From NCBI GenBank assembly GCA_011055475.1, contig DSDH01000221.1, positions 1 through 8,469 of the forward strand: 8,469 nt of DNA, in the 5' to 3' direction. The translations under genes and the position numbers were made by a program. The notes beneath the pieces were generated by a model. The model was not told the origin of the DNA. It made no database searches and saw nothing but the letters and a program-made list of their open reading frames with translations. The stretch comes from Phycisphaerales bacterium. GTDB lineage: Bacteria > Planctomycetota > Phycisphaerae > Sedimentisphaerales > Anaerohalosphaeraceae. Of the stretch, positions 1-6,785 are shown piece by piece (within the stretch, counting starts at the first letter, position 1; each line of letters begins with the position of its first letter).

Positions 1-1
1 G

Positions 2-1105
2 ATGGCGCTGCGGCTGGCGGCGTTCGGCGTCGGCCAGGTGGAGCCGAATCCCGCCGTGGGCTGCGTGCTGGTCCGCGATGGCAAGGTCATCGGCAAGGGC
101 TACCATAAGAAGTTTGGCGAGGCGCACGCCGAGATCAACGCCCTGACCGACTGCCGCGTCCGAGGCGAGGACCCGGCGGGGGCGACGATGTACGTCACGC
201 TCGAGCCGTGCTGCCACCATGGCAAGACCGGCCCGTGCACGGATGCCATCCTTGAAGCGCGAATCGCCAGAGTATTCGTGGCCATGTCCGATCCGGCCGA
301 GCACGCCAACGGCCGCGGCATCCGCCAGCTTCGCGGCGCGGGGCTGGACGTGGAGGTCGGGCTCTGCGAGCACTACGCGCGGCTGCTGAACGCGGCTTAC
401 ATCAAATACGCCCGCACGCACCGGCCTTACGTGATCGTCAAGTGGGCCCAGAGCCTTGACGGCAAGCTCGCCTGGAAGCCCGACAGCGGGCCGCGATGGA
501 TCTCCGGGCCGCTGAGCCGCCGCGATGCGCACCGCCTGCGACGCGCAAGCCAGGCCATTCTCACGGGCGTGAACACGATCCTCGACGATGACCCCCTGCT
601 GACACCGCGGCCGCCCAAAGGTAAGAGCCCGCTGCGGGTCATCCTTGACAGCCAGTTGCGGATCCTGCTGCGTCGAAAGGTGATGAATACGCGACGGTTC
701 GGCTCGCTCTTGTTCACGACCGAGACAGGCGTCGTCGGACAGGACAAGAAAATCGACCGTATCCTCAGCAAAGGGGTGGACGTGACGGTGGTGCCTGAGG
801 TGCAGGGCCGCTGCGGATTGAAGACCGTACTGACCGAGCTGGCTCGACGCGAGGTGCAGCAGGTGCTCGTCGAGGGAGGGCCGACGCTGATCACCGCGTT
901 TCTTGAAGAGGGTCTGGCCGACGCGGTCCGCATCTACATCGCGCCCATCCTGCTGGGTGATCAGGGACACAAACCGCTCAGCGACGCCATGGCCGCCCTG
1001 ACCCGACCCACGACCCTGACTGATCCGGAGATCAAGACCTTCGGCCACGATGTCTGCATCAGCGGCGAAATCGACTACTCGAAAAGCGAGGCATCACCCC
1101 GATAG
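2..1105 (+). CDS. ribD: Bifunctional riboflavin deaminase/reductase RibD, 5'-partial
   Basis: RibD carries out two steps of riboflavin synthesis in the cytoplasm: deamination of the pyrimidine made from GTP, then NADPH-dependent reduction of its ribosyl side chain. Numbering from the first Met in the window, residues 1 to about 135 are the zinc deaminase domain. It has the HAE motif (His42, Glu44 as proton shuttle) and the PCCHHGKTGPC motif (Cys70 and Cys79 as zinc ligands). Residues from about 142 to 355 are the reductase domain, with SLDGK (151-155), WIS (166-168), TGVNTILDDDPLL (188-200) and VEGGPTL (290-296). In relatives an equivalent Met lies several residues inside the protein (the 'YMxxAL' region), so the Met at base 2 is probably internal and the true start lies left of the window. 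Both active sites look intact. The gene ends 19 bp from the convergent helicase gene. Identity is secure; only the start is uncertain. Confidence 0.94.
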   Translation: MALRLAAFGVGQVEPNPAVGCVLVRDGKVIGKGYHKKFGEAHAEINALTDCRVRGEDPAGATMYVTLEPCCHHGKTGPCTDAILEARIARVFVAMSDPAEHANGRGIRQLRGAGLDVEVGLCEHYARLLNAAYIKYARTHRPYVIVKWAQSLDGKLAWKPDSGPRWISGPLSRRDAHRLRRASQAILTGVNTILDDDPLLTPRPPKGKSPLRVILDSQLRILLRRKVMNTRRFGSLLFTTETGVVGQDKKIDRILSKGVDVTVVPEVQGRCGLKTVLTELARREVQQVLVEGGPTLITAFLEEGLADAVRIYIAPILLGDQGHKPLSDAMAALTRPTTLTDPEIKTFGHDVCISGEIDYSKSEASPR

Positions 1106-1124
1106 GCCGGCCCCGGGCGGTGGG

Positions 1125-3290
1125 TCAGTCCGCAACGGCCTCCAGCTTGGCATAGCGCGACAGCAGGGTCTTGGTGCCGCCTGAGCCGAACCGGACCACC
1201 ACGATGCTGTCGGCGCCGAGGTCGATGAATTGCTCGACCCGGCCACGGCCGAACTTGGGATGCTGAACCCGCTGATTCTTCCGGAAGGCCGGTTCCTTGC
1301 GCGGTGCGGCCTTCGTGGGCAGATCGCCGCCATCATCGACGGCCGGCTCCCTGTCGAAGTCCTCTTCCTCCTGCCCGGTGTAACCCAGTTCATACAGGAA
1401 CGGGGACGGCGCCGTCGCCAGAAACTGGCCGTGAATCGTGCGATACCGGCTGTACACCAGCACCAGGTGCTCCCGGGCCCGCGTAATGCCGACGAACAGC
1501 AGCCGCCGCTCCTCTTCCATCTGCTCGGGATCATCCATCGACCGCTCGTGGGGCAGCAGACCTTCTTCAAGCCCCACGATGAAGACGTTGTCAAACTCCA
1601 ACCCCTTGGCGGCGTGCAGCGTCATCAGACTCACCTTGCCGCTGCCCGACTCGTAGGCGTCGGTGTCGCTGTAAAGGGCGATCGTCTGGAGCCAGTCGGC
1701 CAGGCTGGGGGTCTCGACCGTCCGATCGTACAGGGCCGCCGCATTGATCAGCTCCTCGACGTTCTCGATGGCGCTTTCCTCCTTCGTCCCCGCCGCCGCC
1801 AGGTAGACGGCGTAGCCGCTTTCCTCGAACACCCGCTCCATCAGCGGTGCCACGGGGCCCTCGACCTCGGCGCGAAAGCCCTCGATCATCGCCGCGAACG
1901 CGGCCAGCTTGCTCCGCGCTGCGGACGGCAGCACGTCGGCCTTTCCGGCCCGGCGGGCCGCGGCGTCCAGGCTCAGCCCGTGCTTTTCCGCCCACGTCTG
2001 GAGCCGATCGAGCGTGGTCTTGCCGATGCCCCGCGGATGGGTGCCGACGGCCCGGAGAAAGGCCACGTTGTCATCGGGGTTGGCGACCACCTTCAGGTAG
2101 GCCAGCATATCGCGGATTTCCTTGCGGTTGTAAAACTCCACACCCCGGACGACCTGGTACGGGAGGCGGCGACGGATCAGGGCCTCTTCGACCGGCCGAC
2201 TCATCGCGTTGACCCGGTAGAAGACCGCGACCTGGCCGGGATCGACGCCCTGGGCCAGCCGCTCGGCCACCGCATCGGCGACGAACTCGGCCTCGCTGTA
2301 CTCGTCATCGGCGTTATGAACGACCACCGCCGTCTCGGCCGGCTCGCGGGTGGGAATCAACGTCTTGGCCTTACGCCGTTGATTGAACGCGATGAGCCGG
2401 TCGGCGCACTGGAGGATGTGCGGCCGCGAGCGGAAGTTCTCCTCCAGCTTGACCACAACGGCATCGGGCCAGTCCTTCTCGAACACCAGGATGTTCTCGA
2501 TGTCGGCCCCGCGCCAGCGATAGATCGACTGATCCGGGTCCCCCGTGACGCAGAGATTGCGATGCGCCAGCGCCAGGCCCTTGGCGATCTGGTACTGCGC
2601 GTGGTTGGTATCCTGATACTCGTCGACCAGCAGGTAACGGTAGCGATCGCTCAGGACCTGCCGAATCTCCGGATGGTCGCGCAACAAAAAGGCCGTCTTG
2701 ACCAGCAGGTCATCGAAATCCACGGCGTTGTTCGCCGCCAACCTTGCCTGGTAGGCCCGATAGGCCTGGGCCAGCGCCTTGGTGTAGAAATCGTCGGCCC
2801 GCTCGGCGACGCTGTCGACGTCTTCCAGATCGTTCTTGCACCGCCCGACCGCCGCCAGCATCCGGGCCGGCTGGAAGCGGCTGGTGTCCACCTTCGCCGC
2901 GGCCAGGGCCTCCTTCATCACGCGCTTCTGATCGCTGTCGTCATAGATGCTGAAGTTCGGCCGCAGACCCGCCGCCTCGGCGTACTGCCGCAGGATCCGC
3001 ACGCACAGCGAATGGAACGTACTGATATGCACGCCCCGCCGCAGCCCCATCGCGAGGACCCGCTGCCGCATCTCCTCGGCGGCCTTGTTGGTGAACGTGA
3101 TCGCACACAGGTGGTACGGCGGCACCCCCTTACGGGTCAAGGCGACGATTCGATGGGTGATCACGCGGGTCTTGCCGCTGCCGGGCCCGGCCAGCACCAG
3201 CAGCGGACCGTCCACGTGGCAAACGGCCTGCCGCTGCGCCTCGGTCAGGCCGTCCAGAAACGCCGAGGAGATACGAGAATGACGATCCAT
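1125..3290 (-). CDS. uvrD: UvrD/PcrA-type superfamily 1A DNA helicase
   Basis: This is a 3'-5' ATP-dependent DNA helicase of nucleotide excision and mismatch repair and of clearing replication or transcription blocks. All SF1A motifs are present in order in 721 residues: Walker A AGPGSGKTRV (34-43), Ia ITFTNKAAEEM (64-74), Walker B LVDEYQDTN (221-229), III VTGDPDQSIYRWRGAD (248-263), IV LEENFRS (282-288), V SLMTLHAAKGLEF (554-566) and VI EERRLLFVGITRARE (593-607). Residues about 673-719 (QRVQHPKFGRGRVEQF onward) match the C-terminal Tudor-like domain that PcrA and UvrD use to bind RNA polymerase. This separates it from Rep. Length is normal for the family. The ATG at 3290 places the protein start just before the GLTEAQRQAV box, as expected, and GGTGG lies 9 nt upstream as a modest ribosome binding site. 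It follows the debranching gene by 154 bp but has its own promoter. PcrA and UvrD cannot be told apart by name here. Confidence 0.96.
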   Translation of the reverse strand: MDRHSRISSAFLDGLTEAQRQAVCHVDGPLLVLAGPGSGKTRVITHRIVALTRKGVPPYHLCAITFTNKAAEEMRQRVLAMGLRRGVHISTFHSLCVRILRQYAEAAGLRPNFSIYDDSDQKRVMKEALAAAKVDTSRFQPARMLAAVGRCKNDLEDVDSVAERADDFYTKALAQAYRAYQARLAANNAVDFDDLLVKTAFLLRDHPEIRQVLSDRYRYLLVDEYQDTNHAQYQIAKGLALAHRNLCVTGDPDQSIYRWRGADIENILVFEKDWPDAVVVKLEENFRSRPHILQCADRLIAFNQRRKAKTLIPTREPAETAVVVHNADDEYSEAEFVADAVAERLAQGVDPGQVAVFYRVNAMSRPVEEALIRRRLPYQVVRGVEFYNRKEIRDMLAYLKVVANPDDNVAFLRAVGTHPRGIGKTTLDRLQTWAEKHGLSLDAAARRAGKADVLPSAARSKLAAFAAMIEGFRAEVEGPVAPLMERVFEESGYAVYLAAAGTKEESAIENVEELINAAALYDRTVETPSLADWLQTIALYSDTDAYESGSGKVSLMTLHAAKGLEFDNVFIVGLEEGLLPHERSMDDPEQMEEERRLLFVGITRAREHLVLVYSRYRTIHGQFLATAPSPFLYELGYTGQEEEDFDREPAVDDGGDLPTKAAPRKEPAFRKNQRVQHPKFGRGRVEQFIDLGADSIVVVRFGSGGTKTLLSRYAKLEAVAD

Positions 3291-3349
3291 CGCATGAGTC
3301 CACCGAAAGGGAAATTGCCGATGTTGATGTCACCCGATTCTGCAAGGGC

Positions 3350-3378
3350 ATTCAACCACGTTCGGTGGGAGCTGTCAA
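3350..3378 (-). promoter_or_regulatory. Sigma70-type promoter for uvrD
   Basis: On the minus strand a perfect -35 box TTGACA (3378-3373) is followed by a 17-bp spacer and TTGAAT (3355-3350), a 4/6 match to the -10 consensus. The predicted transcription start is near 3343, giving a leader of about 50 nt before the ATG at 3290. It lies in the only sizeable gap between the glycogen genes and the helicase, so uvrD can be expressed independently of the upstream operon. No clear terminator separates them, so read-through is also possible. The call comes from box matching by eye. Confidence 0.65.
3356..3368. promoter_or_regulatory. Inverted repeat in the uvrD promoter spacer, possible operator
   Basis: CCAC-GTTCG-GTGG is a 4-bp-arm dyad filling most of the spacer between the -35 and -10 boxes of the uvrD promoter. 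A repressor bound here would block RNA polymerase. It overlaps a second short dyad, AACGTGGTT as read on the minus strand. It does not match the Bacillus-type LexA box (CGAAC-N4-GTTCG), because the GAAC and GTT parts are separated by three bases and the right half is degenerate. The arms are short, so chance is a real alternative. Confidence 0.25.
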
Positions 3379-3444
3379 TACCGCCCGCGAAGAACGGCCG
3401 TCAGAGGGGCCTTGCGGCGACGAGAAACCGCGCCTTCCGGAGCA

Positions 3445-5466
3445 TTATCCGTGGATCAGGCGGTAGGCCCGCATGACCTCGGCCACGGACCAGGCCTGGG
3501 CAAAGGCCCCGCGCGGCGTATGCGGCTCGTCGCCGTCGAAGATTTCGTTGATACTGCCCAGACAGCCCTGGTGCATCAGATGATCCAGCAACGGCCGCAA
3601 AAACTCGGCCGCCTCGGCGCGGCCGCTCTTGTCGGAGCGATGCACGCGCAGAAACGCCTCGATGAAGGGCCCGATCAGGTGCGACCAGACCGTGCCCTGG
3701 TGATAGGCCCGATCCCGCTGAAAGGCGTCCCCCTCATAACGACCGATGTACCGCGGGTCGTGGCGGCTCAGCGAACGCAGGCCGTATGGCGTGAGCAATT
3801 CCCGCTCGACCACGTCCACCACGCGCTGCTGCCAACTGAACGGCAACGGCGAATGCGGTAACGACACGGCGTAGATCTGGTTGGGCCGCAGGCCCGTGTC
3901 GACCGAGTCGTCCGGAAGCACGCAATCGTTGAGGTAGCCGGTCGAGGCGTTCCAGAACAGGCGGCGGAAGCTGTGGGCCACCTTCTCGGCCAGTTCCCGA
4001 TAGAACCGCGACTCATCCGCATTGCGGCGCTGGTAGTACGCCGCCAGAGAACACAGGTCGTTGTACCACAGCGCGTTGACCTCCACGGCCTTGCCGTGCC
4101 GGGGGGTAAAGGCGATGCCGTCCCGCTTGGCGTCCATCCAGGTCAACTGCGTATGGTCATCGCCGCCTGTAATCAGGCCGTCCTCATCGGCGTGAATGCC
4201 GAATCGCGTGCCCTTGCGGTACGATTCCACAATATACCGGATCGCCGGCAACAGACGCTTGCGGAACGTCGGCTCGTCGCCGCCGGCGCGGAGGAACGTA
4301 AACGCCGCGTGTACAAACCACAACGAGGCGTCGATGCTGTTGTAGTGCGGATCGTTGCCGTAGTCGTCGAACCGGTTGGGGATCATCCCCTCGTCGACGG
4401 CCCGGGCGAACGTGGTCAGCACGCCGGCCGCCTCCGTGAAGCGCTTGGTGCAGAGCAGCAATCCCTCCAGCGCGATAAACGTATCCCGTCCCCAATCCAG
4501 GAACCACGGATAGCCGGCCAGAATCGTGGGTGTTCGCCGGCCCGCGATCCGCCGCTCGACGACGAACTGCGAAGCCGCGCTGCACAGCCGTCGCCAGACG
4601 TGATCCGACCGGCGCTCGGCCCCCTGCCACTCCCGGTCACGAAGCATCAGCGCATCCAGGGCGATGTCGGGGTCCAGCTCGACGTCGGCCGGATCGGCCG
4701 GGTCCAGGCACTCGGCCAGCGACGCCCACAGAATGACCTGTCCGGGCTCCTCGACGCGGCACCGGTATACGCCGGGCGACCACAGGTCCTCGCGGCAATC
4801 CTGCCCCCGTCGCTGCTCGACGCGATAATGAAAGTTGTACCACCATTGGCTGTCCTGCACGAATTCCATCTGCCGGGATTGCAGCAACAGCTCGCCGGTA
4901 TAGCCGGCATCGGTCCGGACCCCCCAGGCGTCGCCGTGGGCCACGGCCCGCATGGGGGTGTGGGCGTGCTGCAACCCGTGGAAGTCCCGCAGCGCCACCA
5001 ACGGACGCACCGACATCTCGAAAGGCGCCCGCAGGTTGGCGATCTCATAGACCACGGCGACCGTGTCGGCGTCGGGCAGCAGGTATACGCTGCGGACCAC
5101 GTCGGCCGCCTCAAGGGTGTACTCGAAATGCACCCCGCGATCCTGTCGAAAGGCGGTCAGTCCTTGCATGCCGGTGTCGGAGAGACGCCCTTCGAACTCG
5201 AAATCACCCAGCTCGACGGATCCCTCGGCCGTGGTGACGACCTCGCGCAGATTCGCCAGGGCGACAATGCGATTGGCCGGGGGATTCAGCGTGCCGACCA
5301 GAAGGCCGTGGTACCGCCGCGTGTTGCAGCCGGCCACCGTGCCACAGGCAAAGCCCCCGCGACTGTTCGTCAGGAGCCACTCGGTGTCCAGAAGGGATTC
5401 CAGCGGGCGACCCCGCAACGGAAACGTCAAGGCCTGTCTGCTGGCGTCGTAACTGGAGGTCTGCAT
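3445..5466 (-). CDS. Glycogen debranching enzyme, bacterial/archaeal type (GDE N-terminal domain + GH133-like catalytic domain)
   Basis: This is a 673-residue amylo-alpha-1,6-glucosidase-type enzyme that removes alpha-1,6 branch stubs from glycogen in the cytoplasm; no signal peptide is visible. The N-terminal GDE domain (about 20-250) carries the hallmark SRGGFACGTVAGCNTRRYHGL segment at 35-55. The C-terminal (alpha/alpha)6-type domain (about 290-670) has GYPWFLDWGRDTFIALEGLL (318-337), MIPNRF (361-366), YNSIDASLWF (375-384), TWMDAKRDG (442-450), VEVNALWYN (461-469), YHQGTVWSHLIGPF (588-601) and GSINEIFDGD (637-646). Asp445 and Glu641 are candidate catalytic acids by analogy with eukaryotic debranching glucosidase domains. 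The ATG at 5466 is chosen because GGGAAGGAA lies just upstream and conserved sequence begins about 30 residues later. The frame stays open to 5742, but that extension would overlap the GH57 gene by 211 bp and looks unlike protein. It lacks the GH13 transferase half of eukaryotic debranching enzyme. Confidence 0.94.
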   Translation of the reverse strand: MQTSSYDASRQALTFPLRGRPLESLLDTEWLLTNSRGGFACGTVAGCNTRRYHGLLVGTLNPPANRIVALANLREVVTTAEGSVELGDFEFEGRLSDTGMQGLTAFRQDRGVHFEYTLEAADVVRSVYLLPDADTVAVVYEIANLRAPFEMSVRPLVALRDFHGLQHAHTPMRAVAHGDAWGVRTDAGYTGELLLQSRQMEFVQDSQWWYNFHYRVEQRRGQDCREDLWSPGVYRCRVEEPGQVILWASLAECLDPADPADVELDPDIALDALMLRDREWQGAERRSDHVWRRLCSAASQFVVERRIAGRRTPTILAGYPWFLDWGRDTFIALEGLLLCTKRFTEAAGVLTTFARAVDEGMIPNRFDDYGNDPHYNSIDASLWFVHAAFTFLRAGGDEPTFRKRLLPAIRYIVESYRKGTRFGIHADEDGLITGGDDHTQLTWMDAKRDGIAFTPRHGKAVEVNALWYNDLCSLAAYYQRRNADESRFYRELAEKVAHSFRRLFWNASTGYLNDCVLPDDSVDTGLRPNQIYAVSLPHSPLPFSWQQRVVDVVERELLTPYGLRSLSRHDPRYIGRYEGDAFQRDRAYHQGTVWSHLIGPFIEAFLRVHRSDKSGRAEAAEFLRPLLDHLMHQGCLGSINEIFDGDEPHTPRGAFAQAWSVAEVMRAYRLIHG

Positions 5467-5471
5467 GCACG

Positions 5472-5480
5472 TTCCTTCCC
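5472..5480 (-). promoter_or_regulatory. Ribosome binding site of the debranching enzyme gene
   Basis: On the minus strand GGGAAGGAA (5480-5472) contains the core AAGGA, 6 nt before the ATG at 5466. This is the best spaced Shine-Dalgarno sequence in the window. It decides the start over upstream in-frame ATGs inside the GH57 gene. Confidence 0.65.
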
Positions 5481-5531
5481 TGGATCGGCTCCTCCGCCCT
5501 GCGCCGCCTCCGGTGACGACGCCCCGGGCCC

Positions 5532-6758
5532 CTACACGTGCTGCGCGGTCGGCTGCGCCTGCCCGGCCCGCTCCGCGGCCAGCAGATTGCAGCGCCGTTT
5601 CAGATGGTCCAGCACGTTCATGTAATTGATGTACGAATCGTACGGAGAATCGTAGGGGTTGAAGTACTTGTGGACGTCGCCGTCGGCAAAGTATTTCGTG
5701 CACATGTAGTAGAAGTGGTCGCTGGTCTGCAGGCGGCGCCAATCGGCCAGCAGCGTCTCGTCGCCCAGTTGCTTGATGAGCCGCTCCAGCCGGTAGACCT
5801 CATGCAAGGCGCTGGACTGCATGGGGTTGCCCAGCCACGCCGAGAGGTCCCGCTCGGTGTCCGCCCAACTGATGAGGTGGGGAACATCCACCACGTCCAT
5901 GGCCGGATAGGCCTCCACCACCTGGCTGGGCGTCAGGAAGTTGTTGTCCGAATGCCGCAGGACCGCCTCGGGCAGGTGCGCCAGGAACTGAAAGATGCCC
6001 GTCTCCTCCCACTGGTGCTCGCCGAAAGTCTCGTAGTCCATGAACAGGTTGACCACGTGCCCATTGCCGTTGACCGAGTTGATCCAGCCGGCGAACTTGT
6101 CGGCCGTCAGCGGGAACTCCTTCCAGTGCTGATTGCTGAAACGGAACGCGATATCGTCGCTGAGGGAGTAATTCTTCAGCAACAACCGCAGACGCCGCGT
6201 ATCCGGCGGGCGATAAACGAAGTTGGCGTTGCGATGACCCAGGATATGATCGGCGCCCTCGGTCAGGATCGCGTCGAACTGATCCATGGCGTCGATCGTG
6301 CGGGCCAGCGCGTTGTTGTAGATCAGCTCGGTGTTGCGGAACACCCGTGGTCGCTGGCCAAAGAGCCGCTCGATCGTGTCAACGTGAAGACGGATCTGCT
6401 CGACGAATTCGGCCGGCGAATACAGGAAGCTGAGGCTGTGGTAGTAGGTCTCGGCCAGGAACTCCACGCATCCGGTCTGGGCCAGGGCGTGAAACGTGCT
6501 GAGCACCTCCGGGGCGTAGCGCTCGAGCTGCTCGAGCAACGCGCCCGTGATACTGTAGGCCACGCGGAAGCGGCCCTCGAAGCGACGGATCGTCTCCAGC
6601 AACAGGCGGTTCGTCGGCAGATAGCACTTGGCCGCCACCTTGCGACAGATACCCCCGTTCTTGAAATCATCGAAGTACGACCCGGATCGGTCGAAGACCG
6701 TGTAGTGCCGCAATCGAAACGGCTGATGAACCTGAAAGTAGAAGCATACACTCGGCAT
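5532..6758 (-). CDS. Glycoside hydrolase family 57 alpha-amylase / alpha-glucan-active enzyme
   Basis: This is a 408-residue cytoplasmic GH57 enzyme acting on alpha-1,4-glucan, by hydrolysis or by 4-alpha-glucanotransfer. The conserved GH57 regions appear in order: HQP (11-13); GCVEFLAETYYHSL (96-109); FRNTELIYNN (140-149), whose Glu144 fits the nucleophile; LFMDYETFGEHQW (238-250), whose Asp241 fits the acid/base; and the C-terminal HFYYMCTKY (348-356) with YFNPYDSPYDSYINYMN (365-381). Both catalytic positions are kept, so this is not one of the inactive 'amylase-like' members. The protein is compact for the family, with little beyond the barrel and helical bundle. The start at 6758 puts HQP near the N-terminus as usual; the ribosome binding site is weak (GCGGA, about 5 nt away). 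It sits 27 bp after the glycosyltransferase and 65 bp before the debranching enzyme. A similar gene trio is known in Bacteroidetes glycogen clusters. Exact reaction (amylase versus transferase) is not decided by sequence. Confidence 0.93.
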   Translation of the reverse strand: MPSVCFYFQVHQPFRLRHYTVFDRSGSYFDDFKNGGICRKVAAKCYLPTNRLLLETIRRFEGRFRVAYSITGALLEQLERYAPEVLSTFHALAQTGCVEFLAETYYHSLSFLYSPAEFVEQIRLHVDTIERLFGQRPRVFRNTELIYNNALARTIDAMDQFDAILTEGADHILGHRNANFVYRPPDTRRLRLLLKNYSLSDDIAFRFSNQHWKEFPLTADKFAGWINSVNGNGHVVNLFMDYETFGEHQWEETGIFQFLAHLPEAVLRHSDNNFLTPSQVVEAYPAMDVVDVPHLISWADTERDLSAWLGNPMQSSALHEVYRLERLIKQLGDETLLADWRRLQTSDHFYYMCTKYFADGDVHKYFNPYDSPYDSYINYMNVLDHLKRRCNLLAAERAGQAQPTAQHV

Positions 6759-6785
6759 CGTTTTCCGCTCGCCATCCGCGCCCGG

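Noticed and set aside
1100..1127. Possible bidirectional terminator between ribD and uvrD
   Set aside because: The 19-bp gap is GC-rich with a CCCGGG core, but has no stable longer stem and no T-run on either strand.
3379..3444. Terminator after the debranching enzyme gene
   Set aside because: Short stems such as GGCC-N8-GGCC can be drawn, but no T-run follows, so an intrinsic terminator is not supported.
1230..3476. 748-codon open frame on the plus strand opposite uvrD
   Set aside because: It is aligned codon for codon with the helicase frame. Such frames stay open when the sense gene avoids TTA, CTA and TCA codons, as GC-rich genes do. The translation shows no domain, and the helicase motifs are unequivocal.
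3973..5625. 550-codon plus-strand frame opposite the debranching enzyme
   Set aside because: This too is codon-aligned antisense, with low-complexity, domain-free translation.
5467..5742. Extension of the debranching enzyme to an upstream ATG at 5742
   Set aside because: It would overlap the GH57 gene by 211 bp with Arg/Ala-rich sequence, whereas the ATG at 5466 has a well placed AAGGA.
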